Shown in pieces: positions 15,810 to 23,742 of a DNA stretch of 46,084 nt. A program made the translations under genes and the position numbers. The notes under the pieces are model-generated. The model was not told the origin of the DNA. It saw nothing but the letters and a program-made list of their open reading frames with translations, and did not search any database. The DNA is from Prevotellaceae bacterium. GTDB lineage: Bacteria; Bacteroidota; Bacteroidia; Bacteroidales; Paludibacteraceae. The stretch covers positions 1 to 46,084 of the forward strand of contig JAISJU010000088.1 in NCBI GenBank assembly GCA_031261165.1, given 5' to 3'. How positions within the stretch are numbered: the stretch's first letter is position 1; each line of letters opens with the position of its first letter.

Positions 15810-16334
15810 TTAAAAATGAATTAATGAATCAATTTTCACATCGGCAGGCAAATGCGTTCTGCCATTCAAAAAGTCAAGTTCCACAAGAAAATTGACATAA
15901 ATTTGTTCCACGTGGAACATTTTGACTAATTCTATGGCAGCCTGCATCGTTCCGCCGGTTGCCAGCAAATCATCGTGGATAAGCACCACATCGTCTTTGC
16001 CGATAGCATCTTTGTGAATTTCTATGCACGCCGAGCCATATTCAAGGTCGTATGAAACCTCATAACTATCGGCTGGCAGTTTGCCCTTTTTGCGGATAGG
16101 CACAAAGCCCGCGTCAAGTTTTTCCGCCAGACTTGCACCTGCAATAAATCCGCGCGACTCTATGCCCAACACTTTGGTAATGCCTTTGTCTTTGTACAAA
16201 TCCACCAGACTGTCGGAAATAAACCGCAGACATTTTGGGTCTTTAAACGCCGTAGTGAGGTCTAAAAACACAATCCCTTTTTGCGGAAAATCGGGGATTT
16301 TTCGGATACTTTGTTTGAAATAGTTTTTGTCCAT
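15810..16334 (-). CDS. apt: Adenine phosphoribosyltransferase
   Basis: Salvages adenine with PRPP to AMP. The 174-residue protein has the family N-terminus (IRKIPDFPQKGIVFLDLTTAF), the GIESRGFIAGASLAEKL segment, RKKGKLPADS, and the PRPP-binding motif VVLIHDDLLATGGTM. The length is normal. Near the C-terminus the residues KMFHVEQ are encoded by a parS-like palindrome (15904-15919), so a chromosome-partition site lies inside the reading frame without breaking it. uvrC follows 30 bp later on the same strand. Another parS-like site lies 25 bp upstream of the apt start. Confidence 0.95.
   Translation of the reverse strand: MDKNYFKQSIRKIPDFPQKGIVFLDLTTAFKDPKCLRFISDSLVDLYKDKGITKVLGIESRGFIAGASLAEKLDAGFVPIRKKGKLPADSYEVSYDLEYGSACIEIHKDAIGKDDVVLIHDDLLATGGTMQAAIELVKMFHVEQIYVNFLVELDFLNGRTHLPADVKIDSLIHF
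15904..15919. other. parS-like site 2, inside apt
   Basis: TGTTCCACGTGGAACA lies within the apt coding sequence and is translated as part of KMFHVEQ. It is identical to sites 1 and 3. Confidence 0.85.
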
Positions 16335-16358
16335 ATAATTAATAATGTGTTTTTTTGA

Positions 16359-16374
16359 TGTTCCACGTGGAACA
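16359..16374. other. parS-like site 3, upstream of apt
   Basis: TGTTCCACGTGGAACA again, 25 bp before the apt start codon, so ParB binding might influence apt transcription. Confidence 0.85.
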
Positions 16375-16396
16375 ATTCTTGTTTTTTATGGTTTTG

Positions 16397-16650
16397 GGCT
16401 TCGACTTAGTTCGACTACGCTCACTAACCAACGCTCAGCCACCGGTGTAACCCGCTGCCTGAGCGTAGTCGAAGGCTATTTTTTCAATCGCAGTACGTTT
16501 TCACATCGGGCTTCGACTTCGCTCAGCCATCGGTATAACTCGTTGCCTGAGCGTAGTCGAAGGCTATTTTTCAATCGTAGTACGCTTTCACATCAGGCTT
16601 CGACTTCGCTCAGCCACCGGGCTGCCGGTCGGTGAGTGTAGTCGAACCGC
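16397..16650 (+). repeat. Palindromic tandem array, left block (3 units)
   Basis: Three units of an ~87-bp tandem repeat, with palindromes at 16397-16476 (carrying an internal partial duplication), 16509-16564 and 16596-16650. Each palindrome has arms GGCTTCGACTTCGCTCAGCC and CTGAGCGTAGTCGAAGGC around a CCGGT...CCGCTG loop. The units are joined by a conserved link that reads TATTTTTCAATCGTAGTACG and then CTTTCACATC. The last unit is degenerate and overlaps the 3' end of the GIY-YIG gene. The same family continues at 17005-17323 in the same direction. Confidence 0.9.
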
Positions 16651-16975
16651 CATTCTCGGAACTTACCTGAAGGCTGAAGTTTTTATAATGACTTTCATTC
16701 TGACATTCGGCATACCATTTCAAATTTTCGGACATATTTTTTATCAACGCCTCTTTCTTTTTTCTATTCCAACCCTGAATTTGTTTCTCGCGATAATAAG
16801 CATCGTCAATTCTTTGAAATTCCTCAAAATAAACTAACTTTACAGGCAAATGTTTTCGGGTGTGATTTGCACCCAATCCATTTTGATGCTGCCAAAGTCT
16901 GTATTCCAAATCGTTAATGCTGCCGGTATAGTAACTGCCGTCAGCGCATTTTAATATGTATGTGTATCCTTCCAT
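16610..16975 (-). CDS. GIY-YIG nuclease family protein inside the palindromic array
   Basis: A 121-residue single-domain GIY-YIG protein. It begins MEGYTYILKCADGSYYTGSI (the YIL...YTG pair), followed by DLEYRLWQHQNGLGANHTRK, KLVYFEEF and the helix AYYREKQIQGWNRKKKEALI. The conserved Arg, Glu and Asn/Lys positions of small GIY-YIG endonucleases appear present. Relatives are abundant in Bacteroidetes and are annotated as endonucleases of unknown role. The last ~17 residues (SSENGGSTTLTDRQPGG) and the stop come from the repeat on the left. The frame upstream of 16975 is repeat too (MAERSRSLNVEA), so the Met at 16975 is chosen. The right repeat block begins 16 bp before the ATG. Confidence 0.88.
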   Translation of the reverse strand: MEGYTYILKCADGSYYTGSINDLEYRLWQHQNGLGANHTRKHLPVKLVYFEEFQRIDDAYYREKQIQGWNRKKKEALIKNMSENLKWYAECQNESHYKNFSLQVSSENGGSTTLTDRQPGG

Positions 16976-17004
16976 TGTTTTTATGTGTTTGGCTTCGACA
17001 TTCA

Positions 17005-17323
17005 GGCTTCGACTACGCTCAGCCACCGGTGTAGCCCGCTGCCTGAGCGAAGTCGAAGGCTATTTTTCAATCGTACTACGCTTTCAACATCGGGCTTCGA
17101 CTTCGCTCAGCCACCGGTGTAACCCGCTGCCTGAGCGTAGTCGAAGGCTATTTTTCAATCTCAGTACGCTTTCACATCAGGCTTCGACTTCGCTCAGCCA
17201 CCGGAATGCCCGCTGCCTGAGCGTAGTCGAAGGCTATTTTTTCAATCGTAGTACGTTTTCACATTCAGGCTTCGGCTCCGCTCAGCCACCGGAATGTCCC
17301 GCTGCCTGAGCGAAGTCGAAGGC
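17005..17323 (+). repeat. Palindromic tandem array, right block (4 units)
   Basis: Four palindromes at 17005-17060, 17093-17148, 17180-17234 and 17268-17323, with start-to-start spacing of 88, 87 and 88 bp. Arms and link match the left block and run in the same direction, so the GIY-YIG gene interrupts one array. Arm variants (CTTCGGCTCCGCTCAG, CTGAGCGAAGTCGAAG) show partly compensated changes. After 17323 the sequence to 17607 holds no gene that I can support. Confidence 0.9.
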
Positions 17324-17392
17324 ATTTCTTTCAATCGTAGTATGCTTTACATCAGTCAGGCTTTCATTTTCGTTTTATGGGAAATTCTTTGG

Positions 17393-17400
17393 CAAAAGTA
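17393..17400 (-). promoter_or_regulatory. Possible -7 element reading into the array
   Basis: It reads TACTTTTG on the minus strand. It is the only promoter-like word between the hydrolase gene and the array and would transcribe the right repeats and then the GIY-YIG gene. No clear -33 element is seen. Confidence 0.35.
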
Positions 17401-17607
17401 CATAAAAAAGTTCTATTTGTGAAGTTTTCGGTGGGAATATGAGTTAATTGTTTGCATATCAGTGTGATACAGACAATAAATATGTTGAGTTTCTGGAATA
17501 AATATTGACATTGAAATTCAAAATTGCCGGAAGAATTTCTTGCCCTTTTAAACAATCTACACAAATTGTTCATAGCGTGTTCAATTTGTAATTAAATAGT
17601 TTTGAAT

Positions 17608-18621
17608 TTATTCCAAACTTTCGCACCAATCTATAAATTCATTCATTGCCTCTTTCCAATACATTTTATCCCAATTATGTTTGCCGTCAGGGGTGATTTC
17701 TTCAAAATTATGTCCACAACCGACAAAAGGTCGCATTTTATAGTTTGTTTTTCCTACAAGTTCAAAATAGATAGGCAGAATATCACACATTTGCGCACCA
17801 TCGTCTTCTGTTCCGTAACTAACAAAAACAGGCATCTTCAAATCTGTTAATTGTTTTAGTATGGGGGCACTAAAACTTTTCCAAGTCTTTTTAGAATCTC
17901 CCATTTCTATTGAAAAATCTGTTGTATCACGACACACAATTTTCCACCATTCATATTTTTTCTCAATGTTTTCTTGTGCCTCTTCTTTGGAAATAATTCC
18001 TTTCCGTGCCGCATTTCTTTCTTGTAGAATAAATCCGGAATATCTTCCGAGAATATTGCCACTTGCATATCCAATGGCATAAATATCAGGATTTTGTTCT
18101 GCTAAACGAACAGCGATGTATGTGCCTTGAGAATGTCCGAATAAAATAATTTTGTTTTTATCTACCCAACGCTGTTTTCTTAGAAAATCAAGTACGGTAT
18201 TACCACGCTTGACATATCTTTCCAAATAATTGCTTTCCCAATACTGAATGTCATAATTATGAGGCTTTAATGTGTCAGGCACATAACAATATTGATTATT
18301 CAAGTGATTTTCATCTGCAGCAATTGGAGTGTGTGGCATTGAAATAACAATGATATGGTATTTTTTGGAGATGCTTTGATAATCAAAGTTACTCATCGAA
18401 GTGAATTTTTGGTCAATTATCAAAGGTATCGGAAGAGAACCTTGACAAAACAATATGGTTGGTTTCGTCAGGCTTGTATCCGCATCAATTTTTATAAATT
18501 GAATGCTATCGCCGGAATTTGTTATTTGGAATGTTTTTACATTCTCTATTGGCAAATTTGCTTTCGATGAAATGGTCGAAAAAACAAAAAAGAATAGAAT
18601 GACAAAGAAATGATGTTTCAT
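17608..18621 (-). CDS. Exported alpha/beta-hydrolase
   Basis: A 337-residue protein with a signal peptide (MKHHFFVILFFFVFSTISSKA) and an alpha/beta-hydrolase core. Candidate triad: Ser in the nucleophile elbow ILFGHSQGTYIAVRLAE, Asp in VFVSYGTEDDGAQ, and His in FVGCGHNFEE. An oxyanion-region CQGS lies upstream (TILFCQGSLPIPLI). The overall shape is closest to S9-like peptidases or esterases, but the substrate cannot be read. It is more AT-rich than adjacent mnmG. Upstream is parS-like site 4; no partner gene is evident. Confidence 0.8.
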   Translation of the reverse strand: MKHHFFVILFFFVFSTISSKANLPIENVKTFQITNSGDSIQFIKIDADTSLTKPTILFCQGSLPIPLIIDQKFTSMSNFDYQSISKKYHIIVISMPHTPIAADENHLNNQYCYVPDTLKPHNYDIQYWESNYLERYVKRGNTVLDFLRKQRWVDKNKIILFGHSQGTYIAVRLAEQNPDIYAIGYASGNILGRYSGFILQERNAARKGIISKEEAQENIEKKYEWWKIVCRDTTDFSIEMGDSKKTWKSFSAPILKQLTDLKMPVFVSYGTEDDGAQMCDILPIYFELVGKTNYKMRPFVGCGHNFEEITPDGKHNWDKMYWKEAMNEFIDWCESLE

Positions 18622-18650
18622 AACTTTTCGGATTAAATAGTTTCTATTTT

Positions 18651-18666
18651 TGTTCCACGTGGAACG
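18651..18666. other. parS-like site 4 (one mismatch)
   Basis: TGTTCCACGTGGAACG differs from the other three copies only in the last base. It lies between the hydrolase start and the mnmG stop. Confidence 0.75.
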
Positions 18667-18677
18667 AATTATAATTT

Positions 18678-20552
18678 TTACCGCCCCAACAACACCAACA
18701 AAATATTAATATCACTCGGTGAAATGCCTGGAATGCGGCTCGCCTGTCCGATGGTTTCGGGGTCTATTTTTTGCAATTTCTGTTTTGCCTCTGTGCTGAT
18801 GGCTTTGAGGGTGGGGTAGTCCAGTTTGCCTTTCAGTTTGATGTGTTCGAGGCGTTGGATTTTTTCGGCAATGCCGCGCTCGCGGCTGATGTAGCCCTCG
18901 TACTTTAAAAGAATTTCTGCCGCCTCGATAATTTCTTCACGGCGATTTTCGATGCTGTCGCATATTTCTTGCAAAGCAGGAATTTCGCCGATGAAATCGG
19001 ATAAATTTACTTGCGGGCGCAGCAGTACGTCAAGCAATTTCACACCCTGTCGCAACGGCACTGTTCCCAAGCGTTCGAGCAGTGGGTTTATTTCTTGTGG
19101 TTTTATGGAGTAATTTCGGATAAAATGCACCATTTCATCGCGCTTTTTCAGTTTTTCCTGCAAAAGGTCGTAGCGGCTTTTGTCCGCCGAGCCGAGTTCG
19201 TAGGCGCGAGGTGTGAGGCGGGCATCGCTGTCGTCTTGCCGCAAGAGAATGCGGTATTCGGCGCGTGATGTGAACATACGGTACGGCTCATCAACGCCTT
19301 TGGTAACGAGGTCGTCAATCAACACGCCGATGTACGCCTCATCTCGCCCAAGCGTAAAAGGCGTGCCGCCGTGGCAATTAATGTGCGCGTTGATACCCGC
19401 AATCAAGCCCTGTCCGCCTGCCTCTTCGTAGCCGGTGGTGCCGTTCACCTGTCCAGCGAAGAACAGATTTTTGATGCGTTTCGTTTCGAGCGTGTGTGTC
19501 AGTTGTGTGGGGTCGAAAAAATCGTACTCAATGGCGTAACCCGGTCGGTAAATTTTGATGTTCTCAAATCCTTTAATCGTCTTCAGCGCGGCAATCTGAA
19601 TGTCCATCGGCAGAGAAGACGAAAAACCGTTCAGGTAATATTCCTGCGAAGTTTCACCCTCCGGCTCGAGGAAAAGGTGGTGGCGTTCCTTGTCCGCGAA
19701 AGTTACGATTTTCGTTTCGATACTCGGACAATATCTGGGTCCGATACTCTGAATTTGTCCATTGAAAAGGGGCGAATCTTTCAATCCGCTGCGCAGCACG
19801 GCGTGAGTTTCCTCATTCGTGTAGGCAAGCCAGCAACTCAACTGTTTCAGTGGGCGCGGTTGAAAATCTAAATACGAGAATTTATGAAAATCGTTTTCGC
19901 CTTTTTGCTCGATGAAATCGGGGAAATTTACACTTCGCCCGTCAATGCGCACCGGTGTTCCGGTCTTCATTCTATTCACTGTGAAACCTATTTCGCGCAA
20001 TTGGTCGGACAGCCCGAAAGCGGCAGGCTCAGCCGTGCGTCCGCCCGAAATTTGCACTTTGCCAACGTGGATTAAGCCGTTCAGAAAAGTGCCGGAAGTC
20101 AGCACTACGGCTTTGGCGGAAAACACTGCACCGAGCCGTGTTTCCACGCCCGCCACGGCATTGTCCTTTATCAAAAAACGGCTGACGGTGTCCTGCCATA
20201 TATCCAAATTTTCGGTATTTTCGAGCCTGTGCCGCCACTCCGCGCTGAACTGCATACGGTCGCTTTGCGAGCGCGGGCTCCACATCGCGGGACCTTTTGA
20301 GCGGTTGAGCATCTGAAATTGCAGCGCGGTCAAGTCCGTAACGATGCCCATCAGCCCGCCGAGCGCATCAATTTCGCGCACGATTTGCCCTTTGGCAATG
20401 CCGCCCACAGCGGGGTTGCAACTCATCTGCGCAATTTTGTTCATATCCATTGTTATAAGCACCGTCCGCGAGCCGAGCCGAGCCGCTGCTGCTGCCGCCT
20501 CGCAGCCCGCGTGTCCCGCACCGATAACGATAATGTCGTATTTAAAATCCAT
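18678..20552 (-). CDS. mnmG: tRNA uridine-5-carboxymethylaminomethyl modification enzyme MnmG
   Basis: With MnmE it installs the cmnm5 group at wobble uridine 34 of several tRNAs, using FAD. The 624-residue protein has the N-terminal FAD-binding motif IIVIGAGHAGCEAAAAAARLG broken at residues 7-27. It also has MSCNPAVGGIAKGQIVREID, the GRYCPSIETKIVTFADK segment and the C-terminal SRIPGISPSDINILLVLLGR MnmE-interaction region. Length is as expected. A minus-strand TACCTTTG at 20574-20581 is its likely promoter element. mnmG (gidA) is near the origin in many bacteria, which fits the nearby parS-like sites; no dnaA or clear oriC is in the window. Confidence 0.96.
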   Translation of the reverse strand: MDFKYDIIVIGAGHAGCEAAAAAARLGSRTVLITMDMNKIAQMSCNPAVGGIAKGQIVREIDALGGLMGIVTDLTALQFQMLNRSKGPAMWSPRSQSDRMQFSAEWRHRLENTENLDIWQDTVSRFLIKDNAVAGVETRLGAVFSAKAVVLTSGTFLNGLIHVGKVQISGGRTAEPAAFGLSDQLREIGFTVNRMKTGTPVRIDGRSVNFPDFIEQKGENDFHKFSYLDFQPRPLKQLSCWLAYTNEETHAVLRSGLKDSPLFNGQIQSIGPRYCPSIETKIVTFADKERHHLFLEPEGETSQEYYLNGFSSSLPMDIQIAALKTIKGFENIKIYRPGYAIEYDFFDPTQLTHTLETKRIKNLFFAGQVNGTTGYEEAGGQGLIAGINAHINCHGGTPFTLGRDEAYIGVLIDDLVTKGVDEPYRMFTSRAEYRILLRQDDSDARLTPRAYELGSADKSRYDLLQEKLKKRDEMVHFIRNYSIKPQEINPLLERLGTVPLRQGVKLLDVLLRPQVNLSDFIGEIPALQEICDSIENRREEIIEAAEILLKYEGYISRERGIAEKIQRLEHIKLKGKLDYPTLKAISTEAKQKLQKIDPETIGQASRIPGISPSDINILLVLLGR

Positions 20553-20573
20553 TTTCTTTGATTTTTCCTACTG

Positions 20574-20581
20574 CAAAGGTA
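20574..20581 (-). promoter_or_regulatory. -7 promoter element of mnmG
   Basis: It reads TACCTTTG on the minus strand, 22 bp upstream of the mnmG ATG. Confidence 0.55.
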
Positions 20582-20661
20582 GGGGTTTTTGTGGATATAT
20601 GAAAATTTTGTAATTTCCTCTATATTTTTTCTTGTCTGTGTGTAAATTGAAAAATTTTATG

Positions 20662-20669
20662 TATATTTG
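20662..20669 (+). promoter_or_regulatory. -7 promoter element of the 20731 lipoprotein
   Basis: TATATTTG matches TAnnTTTG and precedes the ATG by about 60 bp. No -33 match at the usual spacing was found. Confidence 0.45.
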
Positions 20670-20730
20670 TGGCGGTATAATTTGTTGAAAAATTGCACAT
20701 AGAAAAGAATAATTTTAAAATCCTATACTT

Positions 20731-21510
20731 ATGAAAAAAACCACTTATTTAATTTTGATAATTTTTGTGATAGTAAGTTCCTGTAAAACAGATGAACCGA
20801 AATCAAAATTAGTGCCAATAACAATGGAAACAAATGGTATTCAAAAAACGTTATCTTATGATATTCAGGGCAGGTTGATTAGTATTCAGTCTGTAAGCGA
20901 CAAATATACAGCATTTTCGACAGAATTTATTTATGAAAATGACGAATTAACCAAAATCATTAAAAAGTCAGATTTTGTGAATAGTAATGAAGATATTACG
21001 ATGGAATTTTCAGTTGTAAAAAGCAATGATACAATTTATTTAATGATTTTACCTGATGAAGGAAATGCGTATCCATTCTTTTTTATTGTTAAAACCAGCA
21101 ATGTTTATAAGATATACAGAGGTGAGATTAGTGATGACTATTATTCTTTAGAGTTTGATAATGATAACCTGAAAACTGTACAAATGATTGATGACAATCG
21201 TGTAACAATCGAGTATGAATATGTGTATTCTAATGATAAATACGGAATTTTCTCGAATGTGGTAATACCTCGTGAATTTCGCTTTATGTTGGAAATGCAA
21301 ATGATAGATTGGGCATCAACAACATTTGATGTAGGTAATTTGGGTATATATAGTAAGAAATTATTAAATAAGGTTGTTGAACACAATAATATTTACAATA
21401 ATACACTAACGGGCTATTATGATTGGAAAGATTTTGAAAATAATTTTCCAAAAACATTGGAAAGGGCGTTAGATATAACAGATATTTCTTACAAAGAATT
21501 AAATAGATAG
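20731..21510 (+). CDS. Exported lipoprotein of unknown function
   Basis: A 259-residue protein with a lipoprotein signal peptide (MKKTTYLILIIFVIVSSC, acceptor Cys then KTDE). The body contains YD-x-x-GRL-x-SI-like segments (SYDIQGRLISIQSVSDKY, then FIYENDELTKII). These recall the short beta-hairpin repeats of several Bacteroidetes lipoproteins that carry YD/RHS-like turns. No catalytic residues are recognised. The gene is AT-rich and monocistronic, and ends immediately before a MITE-like palindrome at 21521. The function is unknown. Confidence 0.7.
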   Translation: MKKTTYLILIIFVIVSSCKTDEPKSKLVPITMETNGIQKTLSYDIQGRLISIQSVSDKYTAFSTEFIYENDELTKIIKKSDFVNSNEDITMEFSVVKSNDTIYLMILPDEGNAYPFFFIVKTSNVYKIYRGEISDDYYSLEFDNDNLKTVQMIDDNRVTIEYEYVYSNDKYGIFSNVVIPREFRFMLEMQMIDWASTTFDVGNLGIYSKKLLNKVVEHNNIYNNTLTGYYDWKDFENNFPKTLERALDITDISYKELNR

Positions 21511-21520
21511 ACTTTCCCGC

Positions 21521-21779
21521 TGGCGCGGATTTGCAATTACGAGTGTTCGGAAGATTGTAAAGACCTCATTTTTACCTAATTTCTCTAACAAAACAGCCTC
21601 AGTAGCATAGTTATTTGTCCGTGTCCAACCTCATTACCTCATTTTTTTAATATCCTAATTAGGTAATGAGGTTTATTTAACTCCAATTTTTCTACTACTG
21701 AGGTTGTTTTGTTAGAAAAATTAGGTAAAAATGAGGTCTTTACAATCTTCCGAACACGACTGATTTGCAATCCGTGCCG
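21521..21779. mobile_element. MITE-like palindromic element, copy 1
   Basis: The core 21557-21743 has ~49-bp terminal inverted repeats beginning GTAAAGACCTCATTTTTACC. They extend outward as a perfect GTGTTCGGAAGATT pairing to 21543-21757, and then through imperfect arms GGCGCGGATTTGCAA / TTTGCAATCCGTGCC. The centre holds a further AACCTCATTACCTCAT / TAATGAGGTT palindrome. No ORF is present. A second copy in opposite orientation lies at 43204-43432. Short size, long inverted ends, no coding capacity and more than one copy suggest a miniature transposable element or a large hairpin repeat. Confidence 0.75.
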
Positions 21780-21839
21780 ATTTAACTTGATATAAAATAC
21801 CATACAATATCAAATCAATAAAATGGATTTGGGCGTTTT

Positions 21840-21871
21840 TTTGTGTTATCAAAAAAAATATTGTACCTTTG
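21840..21871 (+). promoter_or_regulatory. Promoter of the DUF2442-glyA cluster
   Basis: TTTG (21840-21843) and TACCTTTG (21864-21871) are spaced 20 bp apart, a strong Bacteroidetes-type promoter. It precedes the small ORF at 21936, DUF2442 and glyA with no terminator in between. Confidence 0.7.
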
Positions 21872-21935
21872 CAAGCGATAATAAGTACCACCAATAAATA
21901 GATATTATGTTTTCCGGATTGCTTCGTTCCTCGCA

Positions 21936-22025
21936 ATGACGCAACCTCCATTGTTTGAGAGAGAGATAGAAATAGAAGACGCAGTGAAACATTTAAGAAT
22001 TACGCAAGAAATTTTATCCAAGTAA
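21936..22025 (+). CDS. Short ORF of 29 codons, possible gene remnant
   Basis: It reads MTQPPLFEREIEIEDAVKHL and then RITQEILSK. The ATG lies in a common repeat-like word (GCTTCGTTCCTCGCAATGAC, 21921-21940), and a separate ATG at 21907 in another frame is closed by the same repeat after ten codons. It may be the tail of a gene whose start was replaced by the repeat. It lies 27 bp before DUF2442 and is under the promoter at 21840. No family is recognised. Confidence 0.3.
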   Translation: MTQPPLFEREIEIEDAVKHLRITQEILSK

Positions 22026-22052
22026 AAAGAAAACAGCAAAAAAGAATAAAAA

Positions 22053-22316
22053 ATGAACGAAACAAAATATATTAATATTGTCAATGCCGACTATTTGGGG
22101 GACTACAAAATTAAACTTCAATTTAATGATGATGTAGTTCGTCAGATAGATTTTGGTTATTTTCTTCAAAATCACCCGCATCCGCAACATAATAAATACC
22201 GAGATTTGCGCAATTTCCGCAAATTTAAAATAGATGGCGGTAATATTGTTTGGGGTAAAAATTGGGATTTGATATTTAATCCTCGAAAACTGTATGAAGG
22301 AATAAATCCGCAATAA
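22053..22316 (+). CDS. DUF2442 domain-containing protein (second copy)
   Basis: An 87-residue protein of the DUF2442 type. It has the N-terminal IVNADYLGDYKIKLQFNDD strand pair, VVRQIDFGYFL, a basic helix PQHNKYRDLRNFRKFKI, and the ending DGGNIVWGKNWDLIFNPRKLY, which matches the family's W-x-x-x-D-(L/I)-x-x-x-x-LY end. It is divergent from the copy at 556-798, so it is not a recent duplication. It has no DUF4160 partner here. It lies 22 bp upstream of glyA and probably shares a transcript with it. The role is unknown. Confidence 0.75.
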   Translation: MNETKYINIVNADYLGDYKIKLQFNDDVVRQIDFGYFLQNHPHPQHNKYRDLRNFRKFKIDGGNIVWGKNWDLIFNPRKLYEGINPQ

Positions 22317-22338
22317 AAAAACAACATAAATATAAAAG

Positions 22339-23619
22339 ATGAAAAGAGACACAGCAATTTTCGACATCATCGAGCGCGAACGCGAACGCCAAATGAAAGG
22401 CATTGAGTTGATTGCGTCCGAAAACTTTGTAAGCCCGCAAGTGATGGAGGCGATGGGCAGCGTATTGACCAACAAGTATGCCGAAGGTTATCCGGGCAAA
22501 CGCTATTACGGCGGTTGCGAAGTGGTGGATTTGAGCGAACAGTTGGCTATCGACCGCCTGAAAGAGATTTTCGGCGCGGCTTGGGCAAACGTGCAACCGC
22601 ACTCGGGCGCACAGGCAAATATGGCGGTTTTTCTCGCCTGCCTCAATCCGGGCGACAAATTCCTCGGCTTAAACCTCTCGCACGGCGGACACCTCTCGCA
22701 CGGCTCGCCCGTCAATTTCAGCGGACTGGCTTACCAAGCCCTCGAATATAATGTGAAAGAAGACACCGGGCGCGTGGATTACGAGCAAATGGAAGAAGTA
22801 GCCCGCCGCGAACGTCCGAAACTGATTATTGCCGGCGCATCGGCTTACTCGCGCGAGTGGGACTATGCCCGAATGCGGAAAATCGCCGATGAAATCGGGG
22901 CAATTTTTATGGTGGATATGGCGCACCCCGCCGGACTGATTGCTGCGGGACTGCTCGAAAATCCGGTGAAACACGCCCACATCGTAACGTCTACCACGCA
23001 CAAGACGTTAAGAGGTCCGCGCGGCGGCATTATCCTTTTGGGCGAAGATTTTGAAAATCCCTGGGGCAAAAAAACGCCCAAAGGCGAAACGAAACTGATG
23101 TCGGCGTTGCTCGACAGCGCAGTTTTCCCCGGCGTGCAGGGCGGTCCCTTGGAACACGTCATTGCTGCCAAAGCCGTGTCGTTTGGCGAGGCGTTGCAAC
23201 CGGAGTACAAAGACTATCAAACGCAAGTAAAGAAAAACGCCGCTGCAATGGCGCAAGCCTTTATGGATAAGGGCTACAAGATTATTTCCAACGGTACGGA
23301 CAACCACTCGATGCTGGTAGATTTGCGCCCGAAATTCCCCGATTTGACCGGTAAAGTTGCCGAAAAAGCCCTCGTGGCAGCGGACATTACCACCAACAAA
23401 AATATGGTGCCGTTTGACAGCCGTTCGCCTTTCCTCACATCGGGTTTGCGTTTCGGAACGCCCGCCATCACCACGCGCGGAGCCAAAGAGCCGTTGATGG
23501 GCGAAATCGTGGAAATGATTGACACCGTGCTTGCCAACGCCGAAAACGAAACACTGATAAAATCTGTGGCGCAAAAGGTAAATGGCATTATGACCGGGTA
23601 TCCTTTGTTTGCGTATTAG
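22339..23619 (+). CDS. glyA: Serine hydroxymethyltransferase
   Basis: Interconverts serine and glycine with tetrahydrofolate, feeding one-carbon metabolism. The 426-residue PLP enzyme shows [20 protein letters not shown] and [21 protein letters not shown]. It also has [19 protein letters not shown], the [17 protein letters not shown] region and the Schiff-base lysine context [15 protein letters not shown]. Length is normal. It follows DUF2442 by 22 bp, without its own obvious promoter. It ends at the long palindrome at 23621. Confidence 0.97.
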   Translation: MKRDTAIFDIIERERERQMKGIELIASENFVSPQVMEAMGSVLTNKYAEGYPGKRYYGGCEVVDLSEQLAIDRLKEIFGAAWANVQPHSGAQANMAVFLACLNPGDKFLGLNLSHGGHLSHGSPVNFSGLAYQALEYNVKEDTGRVDYEQMEEVARRERPKLIIAGASAYSREWDYARMRKIADEIGAIFMVDMAHPAGLIAAGLLENPVKHAHIVTSTTHKTLRGPRGGIILLGEDFENPWGKKTPKGETKLMSALLDSAVFPGVQGGPLEHVIAAKAVSFGEALQPEYKDYQTQVKKNAAAMAQAFMDKGYKIISNGTDNHSMLVDLRPKFPDLTGKVAEKALVAADITTNKNMVPFDSRSPFLTSGLRFGTPAITTRGAKEPLMGEIVEMIDTVLANAENETLIKSVAQKVNGIMTGYPLFAY

Positions 23620-23620
23620 C

Positions 23621-23723
23621 ACGCAGATAACGCGGATTTTCGCAGATTAATTATTTAGCCACTAATGCACGAATATGTATTAGTGGCTAAAAAAATATCT
23701 GCGAAAATCCGCGTTATCTGCGT
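23621..23723. terminator. Long nested palindrome between glyA and the TonB-like gene
   Basis: A perfect 26-bp inverted repeat (23621-23646 with 23698-23723, beginning ACGCAGATAACGCGGATTTT) encloses a second hairpin TTTAGCCACTAAT / ATTAGTGGCTAAA. It lies between convergent genes and can terminate both, but its length suggests a repeat-derived element. Confidence 0.7.
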
Positions 23724-23742
23724 CATTTGCGTGCCAAAAAAA

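Noticed and set aside
16956..17309. Plus-strand ORFs of 96-117 residues through the array (also 16345-16635)
   Set aside because: They translate the palindromic repeats (RSATG...LSEVEG-type peptides) and have no independent support.
16397..17323. CRISPR array
   Set aside because: The repeated part is a 55-bp palindrome and the ~32-bp links between units are nearly identical, so there are no unique spacers. No cas genes are nearby.
17364..17573. 69-residue minus-strand ORF
   Set aside because: No recognisable family, no signal peptide or promoter in the right place, and AT-rich random-looking composition.
15790..20600. Chromosomal origin oriC
   Set aside because: parS-like sites and mnmG are suggestive, but no cluster of TTATCCACA boxes, AT-rich unwinding region or dnaA was seen. 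Single DnaA-like words inside coding sequence (about 11873 and 38287) are expected by chance.
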